The notes under the pieces: model-generated
Told to the model about the DNA's origin: nothing
Databases searched by the model: none
What the model saw: only the letters and a program-made list of their open reading frames with translations
Made by a program: the position numbers and the translations under genes
Origin: Mantis religiosa
Taxonomy: Eukaryota > Arthropoda > Insecta > Mantodea > Mantidae
NCBI GenBank assembly: GCA_030765055.1
Contig: JAUKNK010000333.1
Coordinates: 328,501 to 392,500, forward strand
Reading direction: 5' to 3'
Length of the DNA stretch: 64,000 nucleotides
In this document: positions 23,348-34,635 of the stretch, piece after piece
How positions within the stretch are numbered: the stretch's first letter is position 1
Layout: each line of letters opens with the position of its first letter

Positions 23348-23669
23348 GATCCCCGGTGTGGTGTCCGGGCTACTTAGTGGAATATCACCAAGGGACCTCC
23401 ACCCTGTCGTAAGAGGCGACTAATAGGAGTAGCTGTCCGCTATCCTTACCTATAATCCTACAATTCCAACCCAATGTCTGGGGGTATAACTGGGCCAACG
23501 GGGCTCCTGAGGGGATATAAGTATTGGGAGCCCAGTTGTTCGAGGTAACGGGCCTTTAGCATTAGGGTAATCCCCCACCTGAAGTAAGAAGTAGATTCAG
23601 AGAGATACAATGAGCCTCGGAACCAGACAGACCCAAAGAAAACGACCTGGCAGGGATAAGGACATATGA

Positions 23670-25022
23670 ATGGCAACATGGAACATAAAATCAATGACAG
23701 GAAAAGAGACAGAACTGGTGGAAGAGATGATAAAATATAAAGTGGACCTTCTGGGATTGAGTGAAGTAAACAAGAAAGGAAGTGGAGTTAAGAAACTACC
23801 TAAAGGATACACACTTATATATTCAGGGGTTAATATTGGAACAAGAGCAAAAGAAGGAATGGGGATCTTAATGAAGGAGGAGTTATTTAGGATATTGGAG
23901 GACTGGGACCCAATAAATTCAAGAATTATCGTAGCAAATATACAGTTAACCATAGGTAAAACAACAATTATACAGGTTTATGCGCCAACTGAAGATTCAG
24001 ATATATTGGACTAAGAACAATTTTATAATGATCCGCAAAGGATAGTAAATAATTGCAGGACCAAAAATAGAACACTGATAATCTGCGGGGACTTCAATGC
24101 CAGAACTGGAAATAACTATAAAAGATCACACGGAGTGATGGGGCGATATAGAGGAGAGAAAAATGAAAATACAAATGGACAGAAACTCATAGAATTCTGC
24201 ATAGAAAATAACATGCTGTTGGGTAATTCTTATTTTAATCATAAGATAATACACAAGATAACTTTTACAGCAGAAGGACGACAAGCAAGAAACATCATAG
24301 ATTATTTTATATATGATAAATATATAAGAGGATATTTTACAGATGTAAAAGTCATAAGGGGTGCAGATCTCTCAACAGATCATCGATTACTAGTAGCAGA
24401 CACAAAAGCTATTTTACATAGAAAATCGAAAGCAAAGAGGTACGAGAGAATTGCAGTAGAGAAATTCAAGGAAACCCAAATAAGAGAAGAATACGAAAAC
24501 AAAAATCAAGTAGCATTATGAAAATTAAATACTCAACTAGATATTGATCCATTATGGGAGTCAATTAAAATACTATTTTGGAAAATGCAAAGGAAGTATG
24601 TGGAAATAAGAAAATTTGTCCAAATACAAAACATACGGATTGGTGGAATGAAGAAGTTAGAAGTATAATGCAAGAAAAGCAAAAATCTTGGAAGAAGTAT
24701 CTTAGAACTAAAGACCCCAAAGACTGGGAAGAATATGTAAATTCCAGAAATCAAGGTAAACGATGTATAAAGAAAGCAAAGAACAAATCATGGGAAGAAT
24801 TTGGAAAATCAATGTAAGAGAATTATAAAGAAATTACCAGAAGATTTTGGCAAATTCTTAAGACCCTACGTGGAAGAAGGGGAAAACAGGTAAGGAATGT
24901 CAAAAATAAACATGGAAAGTTAGTGACCAAACACAAAGAAATTCTGAAAACATGGAGAGAATATTATGAAGAGAAGTTTATGAATATCCCTCTAGATTCA
25001 TACATAAATGAAGATGCAGAGA
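23670..25022 (+). pseudogene. RTE-like ORF, endonuclease and linker part
   Basis: MATWNIKSMTGKETELVEEM opens an APE-type endonuclease, with LLGLSEVNKKGSG, VQVYAPTED near 23980 (read IIQVYAPTED), ICGDFNARTGNN (24080-24115) and DLSTDHRLLVADTK (24365-24410). Stops at 24012-24014 and 24519-24521 and a frame change near 24560 break it. The linker has DWWNEEVRSIMQEKQKSWKK and ILKTWREYYEEKF, just before the nested insertion. Apart from these lesions the endonuclease motifs are intact, so the copy is fairly young. Confidence 0.85.
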
Positions 25023-25238
25023 ATACAGGTATAGTGAGTGAGTGAGTGTGTGGTGTTTAAGGGCCCGTCGACAGCAAGGTCATTTGGGCCCGAAGTCAAT
25101 ACTAAAACCTAAAAGCATTAAAAATTTAGCTAAAAAAAGGTAAAATATAATAAAACACTCAACTGTTAAAAAGGACATTAAAACGATATAAAGACTAATA
25201 CTTTAAAAACTCCAAAAGTAATAAATATAAAATACCAG

Positions 25239-28200
25239 TCAGACTTGCTGATTAAAACCGATTTTAAAAACAAACCGCAGTGCCTTGTCCATGGCCACTG
25301 GGTCGTTTCCTAAAACACCGTGCAAGTTAGTCCCCAAGCCCAAAGACTGGCGAACGCGGGCGTACTGCGGGCAGTCAAGCAATACGTGCCGCACCGTGAG
25401 GCGTACTGCACACGGAGCACACACAGGGGCCGGTTCCCCTCTTAACAAGTGGCCATGAGTCAATCCTGTGTGCCCAATTCTCAGCCGGGTGAGTATCACC
25501 TCGGCCCGCCGGTTATCCCTGCAGGAAGTTGGCCAGGGTTGTACGCTCTCCTTTATAGCCCGGAGTTGTGTGCCTTGTAAAGCTGTCCAGGATTGCTGCC
25601 AAGCAGATAGGAGCTGGCGACGGAAAAAACGTTGCACATCCTGGAATGGCATCGTAGTTGTTAAACTCCGGGGCAAACGGCAAGCGGACTTAGCAGCCGC
25701 GTCCGCCTCCTCGTTCCCGGAAATCCCAACATGGCCTGGGGTCCAAGTAAAAACAAAATTGTATCCTCGAAGAAGCATTTGCGAGATCTGGGCCTGTATT
25801 TTTAAAACAAGGGAGTTGGCGGCAGTGTGCTGTTGCAAGGCCTGAAGAGCACTTAGACAGTCAGTGCAAACAATAAAAGAGCCAGGGGCTAACTTGCAAA
25901 TAAAAAGGAGCAAATAGTAGATGGCATACAGCTCTGCTGAGAAGACCGAAGTGGAGTCCAGAAGTCGAAATTTATGAGCCTCACCGTTAATGAAGAACGC
26001 GCAACCCGTAGTGTTACCTAACTGAGAACCGTCTGTAAAGACCGGAACATAGGGTAACGGCCCAGTAGTTCTGCAAAAAGTTGTTGGAACACCGAATGTG
26101 GGGTAGCGAGTCTAGAGTTGCTTGAAAGTGTTAGATCGAACCGCGCACGATTCAGCTGCCATGCAGGATAAGGGCAGATGGACGACCACTCTACGCGAGG
26201 TATTCGGAGGCCATGGGAATGTAGGAGCTCCCGATATCTTATTCCCATGGGTCGTGTCCGAGAACCAGGGCGCATATAACGGTGGACTAAATCTGGACAC
26301 AGGACTGGTTTAAAACAAGGATGATTGGGATAACTTGCCAACTTCGAAACGTATGAGCAGAGTAACAGCGAGCGACGAATATGGAGTGGAGGTTCGCCTG
26401 AGTCTGCATACAGGCAGTCGACTCGACTGGTGCGGAAAGCTCCTGTGGCAAGGCGGATGCCAGTATGATGCACGGTGTCTAAAAGGCGAAGTTTAGAGGC
26501 GGTCGCTGCGCAATAAAAAAAACTGCCATAGTCCAGCTTGGACCGAACCAGAGAGCGGTACAGCCTCAACATTACTGTGCGATCGCCCCCCCCCCAAGAT
26601 GCTCCAGATAATACCTTCAGCACCCGAAGAGAACGATCGCAAGAGGCTCGAAGGTGACGAATGTGGTGCTCCCAATTGAGTTGTCGGTCCAAGTAGAGGC
26701 CCAAGAACTTCAGGTGCGAGACAAATGGCAGGGGTGTGCCGTTCAAATGAAGATCAGGAGGCGGGTGAATACCTCGTAGGCGGTGAAAGTGCATACACTG
26801 CGTCTTCGCAGCTGAAAAGCGGAAGCCGGTTTGAAGCGCCCAAGCTGCTAGCTGGGTAATGGTCAGCTGCAGTTGGCGCTCAATGTGATCTATGTTGGCA
26901 GACCTATAATAAACTGCGAAGTCGTCAACATAGAGGGATGATGGAATTCCACTTCGAACGGCACTAGTGATGCCGTTAATCGCTACGGCAAAAAGGGTGA
27001 CGCTCAAAATTGACCCTTGAGGTACGCCGTTCTCCTGTATCCGCTCCCGTGATAGCGTGTTTCCTATGCGAACCCGAAAACGGCGAAGTTTTAAAAAGTT
27101 GCATAGGAATTCGGATAGATGACCACGCATACCGTAACCATGTAGGTTACGGAGTATGCCGTACCGCCAGGTGGTGTCATAAGCCTTCTCCAGGTCGAGG
27201 AACACGCCCACGGCGTGCTGTTTCAGTAGAAACGCATCGGAAATATACCCCTCAAGGCGTGTTAGATTATCGACACTTGAGCGATGGCGACGAAAACCGC
27301 ATTGCAAGTTGGACAGATGGTTATGTTTTTCTATCCACCAGTTTAACCGAGCGTTCATCATTCGCTCGAAGATCTTACAGATGACACTCGTCAGGCAAAT
27401 GGGGCGGTAGCTAGATGGTAGCGTGCGGTCCTTTCCGGGTCGAGGGATGGGGATGACAATACCCTCTCGCCAGGAGGAAGGGAAAACCCGCTCATGCCAA
27501 ATGCGGTTATAGATGTTTAAAAGGAAACATAGCGCCTCAGATGGAAAATGTAGCAGCATCTGTCGGTGTACGTCATCGGGACCTGGAGAAGGATCCTTTG
27601 CTAACGCCAGAGAATGGGCGAGCTCGGCTGCGGTAAAAGGTTGGTTGTACGGCTCGGTGCAGTCACTATTAAAATTAAGTGGTACCCGCTCCGCCTTTTC
27701 CTTAATAGGCAGGAAGAGATCGTCATAGCGGGCAGTTTGGCTCGTGGCAGCAAATGTGGTAGCTAGGGCTTCAGCTATGTCCTGCTCGGTGGTGCACATG
27801 GAACCGTTGAGGGCAAGGCCGGGAATTACCGTCCGGCGATACTTGCCATACATCCGCCGGACAGCTGATCATACTTTTTGGGTAGAGCTGCGCCGGGAAA
27901 GCGAAGAGACATAGGCTTCCCAAGATTTACGCTTTGTGTTGCGCAGTATAAAGCGTGCCCTAGCGCGAGAACGTTTGAAGGCGACGAAGTTCCCTTCCGT
28001 CGGGTGCCGCTGAAAAATGCGCAAAGCATGTTTGCGTGCTTTGACAGCCAAACTGCATTCCTCAGACCACCACGGTACAGGGATATGACGTGGTGTAGGT
28101 GAACCTCGAGGAATGCTGGATTCTGCTGCGAGCAGAATCGAGCAAGTAAAATATTCGACCATTTCATCGATGGTGTCGAAACTATCGTCGATGAGGTGTA

Positions 28201-28915
28201 TGAGGGATTGGAATTTTCCCCAGTTAGCTTTGGAAATAATCCAGCGAGGATGTCGAGAAGGTACACATTGGCGGCCAGAAAAATGAATGTTAATGGGGTA
28301 ATGCCAAAGAGGTCGGAAGGTACTGACCACTCAAGTAGTGGTACTAATGACGGACTGCAGAAAGAAAGGTCTAGTACGGAATGTGTACCATACGCAGATG
28401 ATAGGAATGTCGGGTCACCAGTATTTAGCAGTAGCAGGTCAGACTTATCGAAGACGTCTACGAGGAGGCATCCACGGGCGTCATCAGTGTCTGATCCCCA
28501 GAGCGTGTGCTTGGCATTCAAATCTCCCACAAGGAGTAGTGGTGAGGGGAGCTGAGCCAATAGAGCTTGAAGATCACGCTCTGGAACTATACTGAGCGGC
28601 GGCAGGTACATGTTGCAGATGGTAAAACTGATGCTCTCCAGCTGTATCCGAACGGCCACAGCTTGCAATGGTGTGGTAAGAGGAACGTTGGCGGCTGAGA
28701 TGTTAGGCGCCACTAAGGTAGCAACGCCACCGCTTGCACGCATACCTGCAGGAGTCGTTTCTAAATGCAGAGAAAGAGTGAAGGTGTAACGAGTGATTGG
28801 GATGTAAGTGGGTTTCCTGGAGACAAATAATTGATGGTGACTGTTGAGAAACTAAATGTTGTAGGTCTTGAGCACGAGATCGAAAACCACTGACATTCCA
28901 CTGGATTATTTCCAT
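25239..28915 (-). pseudogene. I-like ORF2: endonuclease, RT, RNase H
   Basis: The endonuclease starts MEIIQWNVSGFRSRAQDLQ and IICLQETHLHP. Frames change near 28755 and again near 28295, passing VGDLNAKHTLWGSD and VLDLSFCSPSLVP. An in-frame TGA near 27867 lies where tryptophan is expected. The RT frame 27853-26018 has YRPICLTSVICKIFERMM, FLDLEKAYDTTWRYGILRNL, NGVPQGSILSVTLFAVAING and the catalytic LYVDDFAVYY. A one-base shift near 26060 separates it from RNase H (PVFTDGSQLGNTTG; IVCTDCLSALQAL; FTWTPGHVGISGNEEADAAA). The C-terminus has CAPCAVRLTVRHVLLDC, a zinc-like motif. Few lesions in about 1200 codons suggest a recent copy. Confidence 0.9.
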
Positions 28916-28924
28916 AAAGAGGTT

Positions 28925-30106
28925 TTAACGGGCCGTTTTAACTTTTTTCTTGACTTTGGCTGACTTGGGCCCTACGATTCGAAAATCGTTAGCCTCCTGT
29001 GACTCCGCTGATGTTCGGGAGTCTGAACTCCTACGGCTCGTAAAACGAGACCGGGATCTAACAGAGGGCGAGCGACTTCGCGATCTATGCTGTGGTCGGG
29101 ATCGGTTTTTCACAGTTACTACGGGATTGTTGTTACTCGCTGATGGCTTGGTGTCTGGAGTCTGTACGGTTGAAACGGAGGTAGTGCTGGTGGATATACA
29201 AACAGCCTGAGACGTGGGCTTAACGGCTAGAAAGTGAGTCTGCGTGGATGCGTGGGCGACAGGGACGTGTTGAACCGCAACAGTGGTATTAGGAGTACGG
29301 CGAGCTGCTAATGCATATCCAGTAGTAGTGGTAGCAGGCTTTAGCTGTTTGAAGCTCCGCCGTGCCTCTGGAAATGTTAGCCGTTCCTTTACACGTAGCT
29401 CCTGAATACTTTTTTCGTCCATGAATCTAGGGCACTGTCGCGAGCTGGAGGGAACACTACCACCACAGTTCACGCAACAAGGTGTTCGACTGCAGTTAGG
29501 TTCGACGTGTTTCGGTAGGCCACATTGCTCACAAAGAGCAGGATTGGTACATGTGACTTTAGTATGTCCGAACCGCTGACATTGGAAACAGCGCATGGGG
29601 TTCGGGACATACTGGCGGACGCTAGCACGTTCATAGCCGCGATATATGCATTCAGGTAACTTCGTCCCAGCAAAAATTACAAATACCGTACGTAATGGGT
29701 AGTCCTTGCCATCTTGTTTCCGTGTTAGCCGGTACGCCTGACAAACAAGCTGATCCGAGAGGCAACTTACTATTTCTTCGTTTGCAAGACCATCTAAGCT
29801 GGAGGTGGTGACTACCCCTCTACAGGTGTTAAGTGTTTTGTGTGGGGCTACCCGGATAGGGTAGGAGCCCAACAAAGTCGCCTTTTGCAATTTGCGAGAC
29901 TGGTCTGCACTGGTGCTCTCTAATAGTAAGCTACCGTTCGTGAGACGCGTAGCGTTTTTGACCGGGCCGCTGATTTTGTCAACTTCACGCTTTATATAAA
30001 ACGGACTGATATCTTTAAAAGTTTTCCCATCACAAGCCAAAGTCATAACTAAATAAGGGTAAATAAAGGAGGTTTTGCGCGGAGACATGATGATATAGAC
30101 CCCCAT
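28925..30106 (-). CDS. I-like LINE ORF1 protein (gag-like, zinc knuckles), intact
   Basis: An open frame of 393 codons. ORF1 proteins of this group bind the element RNA and form the ribonucleoprotein needed for retrotransposition. Residues 173-186 form CFQCQRFGHTKVTC and 192-205 CEQCGLPKHVEPNC, two zinc knuckles; a third Cys cluster follows at 211-224 (CVNCGGSVPSSSRQC). The N-terminal part has CRGVVTTSSLDGLANEE, shared with ORF1 of copies 1 and 3. The C-terminus is SR-rich (roughly 335-370). An alternative start at residue 7 (MSPRKTSF) is equally likely. ORF2 begins 9 bases after its stop. It is a transposon gene, not a host gene. Confidence 0.88.
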   Translation of the reverse strand: MGVYIIMSPRKTSFIYPYLVMTLACDGKTFKDISPFYIKREVDKISGPVKNATRLTNGSLLLESTSADQSRKLQKATLLGSYPIRVAPHKTLNTCRGVVTTSSLDGLANEEIVSCLSDQLVCQAYRLTRKQDGKDYPLRTVFVIFAGTKLPECIYRGYERASVRQYVPNPMRCFQCQRFGHTKVTCTNPALCEQCGLPKHVEPNCSRTPCCVNCGGSVPSSSRQCPRFMDEKSIQELRVKERLTFPEARRSFKQLKPATTTTGYALAARRTPNTTVAVQHVPVAHASTQTHFLAVKPTSQAVCISTSTTSVSTVQTPDTKPSASNNNPVVTVKNRSRPQHRSRSRSPSVRSRSRFTSRRSSDSRTSAESQEANDFRIVGPKSAKVKKKVKTAR

Positions 30107-31032
30107 CCGGAACCGTCGGCGTCAGCCTGCCATCCGGGGGTTAAAGAAAGAAAGACACCGAATCTTCACGGTCTGTGCCGTCATGTGGACCCCACCCATG
30201 ACCGATCTCATTTGTACCTCAGAAAAGCTACCCTTCAATATCCACTGCTTGTCCGTATGGGTAAACCGTTCACCACGCACACCCCGGCTTTATGCCCCTA
30301 CCACAGGAGTAACCGTCTGTGGCTCCCCACTTTAGGCCGCGCTGCGCATTAAGGGCACACGCGGATTCAGGGGAATTGTGGTTGTTTCCACCGGGGTTCC
30401 GTCAGCGGTAACACGTCCGGTCCGTGATACTAATCCAACGGCAACACGGCCGTCGGGAGATTAACACAGACCGGGCTCTCAAGGAGCTATGTGGGTGTAC
30501 TTGACGGTGTGGACGGGCTCCGCACCTAAGGCTACACATTGGGGCAGTGCGAAGGGTCCGCTCAACCTTCACATTTGAGACCTCCGGAGAGCACACATGT
30601 CGGAAGCCGCGCTGAAAACCGTGGGACAGAACCACGGAGATAGGATAGATCCCTGCTGGTGAGACAGGAGTTATAAACCTAAGACCTTAAGTGCTAATAA
30701 TTATAATAAAATACTAGAAGGGGAAGAAGGTGATGCATACTGATCAGCAGTAGCAGAGCGTGGCACAGTTGATGGAGGTGAAGGGGATGAAATGAGGGTG
30801 AGTGGCTAGGGACCTCGGGTTCGCCAATCCCGTACCTACCGTAGTAGGTCCCTAGGGAAAAATACCAGAGCCTCTTCTGCCACTTTTCGGGGTTACTGAT
30901 GGGCCTTCTCGGCAGCCGTAGCGGTTGTGGGGTACACCAAGTCCCCACCGTACATCACCCCATCAGTCAGTCCCCTACTTCCTGTTGCCCACCCGTCGGG
31001 ACGAGGACCGCAGAGGTTGGATTTTGAGGGGC
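30107..31032 (-). promoter_or_regulatory. I-like LINE 5' UTR (internal promoter region)
   Basis: GC-rich untranslated leader of copy 2, lying between the duplicated target site and ORF1. Non-LTR elements of this kind carry their promoter inside the 5' UTR; I see no TATA box, which fits that class. The outer 150 bases (30867-31023) are conserved with copy 1 at 8461-8620, the strongest conservation between the two elements. Confidence 0.6.
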
Positions 31033-31040
31033 ATACAGGT

Positions 31041-32673
31041 GTAAGAAGGAGAATAATAATTAATAATTATGGGGAAGAAATAGAGGAAGAAGAAACGGAA
31101 ATTGATAGAATTGAAGTTGAAATGGCAATACAAGAAATCAAGCTAAGTAAAGCAGCTGGTAGGGATGGAATAGCACCAAAACTGATTAAATATGGAGGTA
31201 AAGAATTAATAAAAATACTGAAAAGTTTATTTCAGAAGATATGGATGTAAAAAAACAAATACCAAGAGATTGGGAATTTAATGTAATTGTACCAAGACAC
31301 AAGAAAGGCAACCAAAGTGATTGGTTAAACTATAGACCTATATGTCTCTCCCCGGTTGTATATAAAGTGTACAGTAGAATCCTGGAACAGACATTGAGGA
31401 AAATAGCAGAACAAGTTTTAGAAGACGAACAGGTTGCTTTCCGAAAGGGTAGACAAACCCAAGACCAAATTTTCTCATTGAGAATGATAATAGAGAAAGC
31501 TATAGATAGAGGAAAGGGTATTTATTTAGCATTTTTAGATTTGAAAGCAGCACTTGGTTCATTACCTAGGGAAGAAATTTGGAGAGCTCTAAAGAACAAA
31601 AAAGTACCTATGAATTTTATTGAAGCAATACAATCAGTTTATCAAGAACCAAAAGGGATAATAGGAATAGATCGACAAGAATCAGAACCATTTCTGATGA
31701 ATAGAGGAGTTAAACAAGGGGATAGCCTCAGCCGACTCTTATTTATTATTGTGATGGATGAAATATGGAAAATTTGCAAAAGAAGAACAGCAAGAACTAT
31801 GATAGGATATAGAAATTTAAGACAAGTTTGGGCACAATCATTGATATATGCTGATGACATCATATTAATAGCAAATAGTAATAATAATTTACAATTAGCG
31901 CTAAATGAATGGAAAGATGAATTAACTAGAAAAGGTTTACAATTAAACATACCCAAAAGTAAAGCCATGTATATAGGAAGTAAAGAAGAAGAAGTTAAAA
32001 TTAAATGTAATGATGAAATCTTAGAACAGGTAGACAGTTATGAATACCTGGGTACAATTATAAATAAGGATGGAAAAATAGAGCAGGAAATTTTAAACAG
32101 AATAGGAAAGGCCAATTTTATCTACTATCAGATTAATAATACTATTGTGGGAAAAAAGGAAATATCAAAAGATACAAAAATTATAGTGTTTAAAACAATA
32201 ATACTACCAATTCTATTATATGGAGCAGAGAGCTGGACTCTCCTACAGAAACAAGAAAGAAAGTAACAGCTATGGAAATGAGATATTTAAGACGAGCTTT
32301 GGGGAAGACAAGAAGAGGTATGATTAGAAATGTAACAATAAGGGAAGAGTTGGGTACACACTCTGTTAAAGAAATATTGGAAAAAAGACAACTTAAATGT
32401 TATGGACATGTACTCCGCATGTCAGAAGAAAGAAAACCCAAACAATACGTAGAAGTAAGACCAGAAGGTAAAAGAATTAGGGGAAGGCCACGCATGTTGT
32501 GTCAGGAATACATTGAGAAGTTGGGGAAGGATAGAGGGAAAACTATGACAGAAACGAAGAGAAGGATGATGGACCGAAAAAAATGGAGGAAATGGGTAGA
32601 AGAGGCATGTACTCCACGCTTAACAGCACAAAGGAGTTACAGAAAGAAGAAGAAGAAGATAGAGTCAAAATGA
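31041..32673 (+). pseudogene. RTE-like ORF, reverse transcriptase and C-terminus
   Basis: The frame resumes after the nested LINE with VRRRIIINNYGEE and EIKLSKAAGRDGIAPKLIKY. It shifts at about 31245 into a 341-codon frame with WLNYRPICLSPVVYKVYSRI, YLAFLDLKAALGSLPREEIW (the usual KAFD/Y aspartate position reads AALG, so a catalytic-region residue is altered), GVKQGDSLSRLLFIIVMDEI and SLIYADDIILIAN (catalytic YADD). After one more shift near 32266, MRYLRRALGKTRRGMIRNVT, KRQLKCYGHVLRMSEERKP and RIRGRPRMLCQEYIEKLGKD give the RTE C-terminal block. It ends in the lysine-coding AAG tail. Confidence 0.88.
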
Positions 32674-33600
32674 AAAATTCAATGCCACGGCCAGGATTTG
32701 AACCATGGATATCCTGGTTTCCGTCCAGTCGCTCTTACCCATTGAACTACCATGGCCAACTTGCCGTCATGACATCAAATTCTCCAATTGACACATATAT
32801 TTCCCCGTTAAACCACTAGTGGCTCTCACATCCGAGATACACAATTTGTGGCAACGTACTATTATAAGTACTTGATTCCCAGGCTTCATCACTTAACACT
32901 TAATATCTAAGTTAATTGATGAAAATTAATCATTTCTTTACACTAGCCGTGTACAGCCTATGCATTGAATTTTTCAAATTGACTCTATCAGTCCAAAAAA
33001 CATTAGTCTGTACACGGCTAGTGTAAATAAAAGATTAATTTCCATCAATTAACTTAAATAATAAGAGTTAAATGATGAAGCCTGGTAATCAAGTGCTTAC
33101 AATAGTAAGTTGCCACAAATCGTGTATCTCGGACGTGAGAGCTCCTAGTGATTTAGTGGTAAGTTAATTGATGCCTACACATTGAATTTTTCATATTGAC
33201 TCGATCAATCCAAAAAACATTAGTCTGTACACAGCTAGTGTAAATAAAAGATTAATTTCCATCAATTAACTTAAATTATAAGAGTTAAATGATGAATCCT
33301 GGGAATCACATGCTTACAATAGTAAGTTGCCACAAAACATTTATCTTGGACGTGAGAGCTCCTAGTAGTTTACTGGGCAAATATATGAGTCAATTGGAGA
33401 ACTTCATGGCATGATGTCAGTTTGGACATGGTAGCTCAATGGGTAAGAGTGACTCGCCGGAAATCAGGAGATCCGAGGTTCAAATCCCAGCCTTCAATGA
33501 ATTTCTCATGTTGACTATAAATCTAAAAAACCTCAGCCCGTGTATGGCTAGTGTAAAGAAGTGATTAATTTCTGTCAATTAACTTAAATTGTAAATCCTT
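32658..33600. mobile_element. cluster of tRNA-derived SINE family B units, both strands
   Basis: A minus-strand unit (32658-32960) has its B box complement at 32690-32712 and ends CACTAGCCGTGTACAGCC. It abuts, tail to tail, plus-strand units (32965-33180, 33181-33600). The first plus unit lacks the tRNA head; the last has TGGTAGCTCAATGGGTAAGA and GAGGTTCAAATCCCAGCC (33427-33492). All share the CTGTACACGGCTAGTG block. The family occurs as tandem and inverted dimers elsewhere (47981-48610, 54420-55190). Confidence 0.8.
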
Positions 33601-33730
33601 GTTTACATCCTCAGCCATCAAATAGGTGATGTGATTGTGAAGCCATATCATTTGTTCAAAGTTTTTTTCATATTAGCACAGTCATTTACATGTCTTCATT
33701 ATACACATCTTTTCAGATTGTATATAGTTA

Positions 33731-34141
33731 ATATAAAAATTATTTGTGGTTGGTTTATTGACATTCGTCACTTACTTTTTCATATATTTATGAGAGACTA
33801 GTATCAAAGGCCCTGGCCTCCATTTTCAATCTCTTTCCAACTGGCATCTGTTGATGTCTGCTATCTCTGGTGGTGGAACTAAGAACTTTTTTGTCAAATT
33901 ATCTACTGGCGGGATTTCAAAGTGGATAATTTGACAAAAAAGTTCATAGTTCCACCACCAGAGAGAGTAGACAACAACAGATGCCAGTTGGAAAGAGATT
34001 GAAAATGGAGGCCAGGGCCTTTGAAACTAGTCTCTCATAAATATATGAAAAAGTAAGTGACGAGTGTCAATAAACCAACAACAAATAATTTTTATATTAA
34101 TTTTGACGACACTGTTACTAAATTCCTCCAAACACACATCA
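33731..34141 (+). mobile_element. miniature Penelope-derived foldback element
   Basis: Two arms of about 173-175 bases (33731-33903 and 33926-34100) are inverted copies around a loop of about 22 bases. The right arm encodes DNLTKKFIVPPPER-like sequence, the C-terminus of the PLE GIY-YIG protein; the left arm is its inverse. A unique tail follows only the right arm (34101-34141, with ACTGTTACTAAATTCCTCC). TGTATATAGTTA flanks both sides (33719-33730 and 34142-34153), a 12-bp target-site duplication. The same arms and tail occur at 39861-40905, there enclosing a GIY-YIG frame. Confidence 0.85.
33993..34036 (+). ncRNA. degenerate hammerhead-like motif in PLE arm
   Basis: GAGA, then TTGAAAA in the place of CTGANGA, a stem AGGCC-AG-GGCCT, then GAAAC, TAGTC and TCTC. 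GAGA and TCTC can pair as stem I. Box 1 has changed at core positions, so catalysis is unlikely. The layout matches the motif at 16908-16950. Confidence 0.4.
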
Positions 34142-34153
34142 TGTATATAGTTA

Positions 34154-34635
34154 GTTTGATCTCATGGTTGCACATGTTTATATTTATGTGCCTTCTATTT
34201 ATAGCACCTTAAATAAATTATCTTTGAAACAAAATATCTTGTTATACAAAAAGAGCAAAAAGATAAATGTATGGTGATGCAACCTGTAACTAGTTCTGCA
34301 GCACTATTTAATGATTCAGTGTCCCATTTTTCATTATCACTATGTGCAATAGAGCATTTTTCACGTCTGAAATGATAATCTATATTTTGCAATTATTACT
34401 TGGAGTGGAAGTTCCATCTTGTTTTTAAGGTTTAACATCCATTGTCATACTACTGATTTAAATGACTAATGATGTAAGACAGCGAGCATTATTAATCAGG
34501 GCTTCATGGGTGATCAGCCAGATTAATTGATTTTAATGATATTCGAATGTTCCCCAGTGATCCACAGAGGTTAGAGTTAGCCAACATTCATCTTGCAAGA
34601 TAAAGGAGAAACCAGAAATAACATTATCCAGATAA
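34154..34635. other. intron sequence between two PLE insertions
   Basis: AT-rich, no supported feature. Its right edge is ATTATCCAGATAA (34623-34635), the left copy of the next element's target-site duplication. Confidence 0.4.

Larger units (their letters stand above)
25031..31032 (-). mobile_element. I-like non-LTR retrotransposon, copy 2, full length
   Basis: On the minus strand: 5' UTR (31032-30107), ORF1 (30106-28925, intact), ORF2 with endonuclease, RT and RNase H (28915-25239, broken), 3' UTR, and a short tandem end of ACTC units at 25050-25031. ATACAGGT is present on both sides (25023-25030 and 31033-31040), an 8-bp target-site duplication. Joining the flanks restores the RTE protein across the site (EDAENTG then VRRRIIINNYGEE). 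The sequence is much richer in G+C than the RTE host. The conserved 5' UTR block 30867-31023 recurs at 8461-8620. Confidence 0.92.
23348..32657 (+). mobile_element. RTE-like LINE, full length, interrupted by another LINE
   Basis: The element starts GATCCCCGGTGTGG and has a 5' UTR with CCTGTCGTAAGAGGCGACTA. Endonuclease (23670-24520), linker and RT (31041-32266) and a C-terminal block (32272-32673) follow. It ends in a run of AAG/GAA units (32640-32657), the microsatellite-like tail typical of RTE elements. GATAGAGTCAA flanks it on both sides (23337-23347 and 32658-32668), an 11-bp target-site duplication. Without the nested I-like LINE (25031-31032) the element is about 3.3 kb, a normal RTE length. 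Confidence 0.88.

Noticed and set aside
27010..28595. Several + strand frames of 70-124 codons
   Set aside because: They lie opposite the RT and endonuclease of the minus-strand I-like LINE and are shadows.
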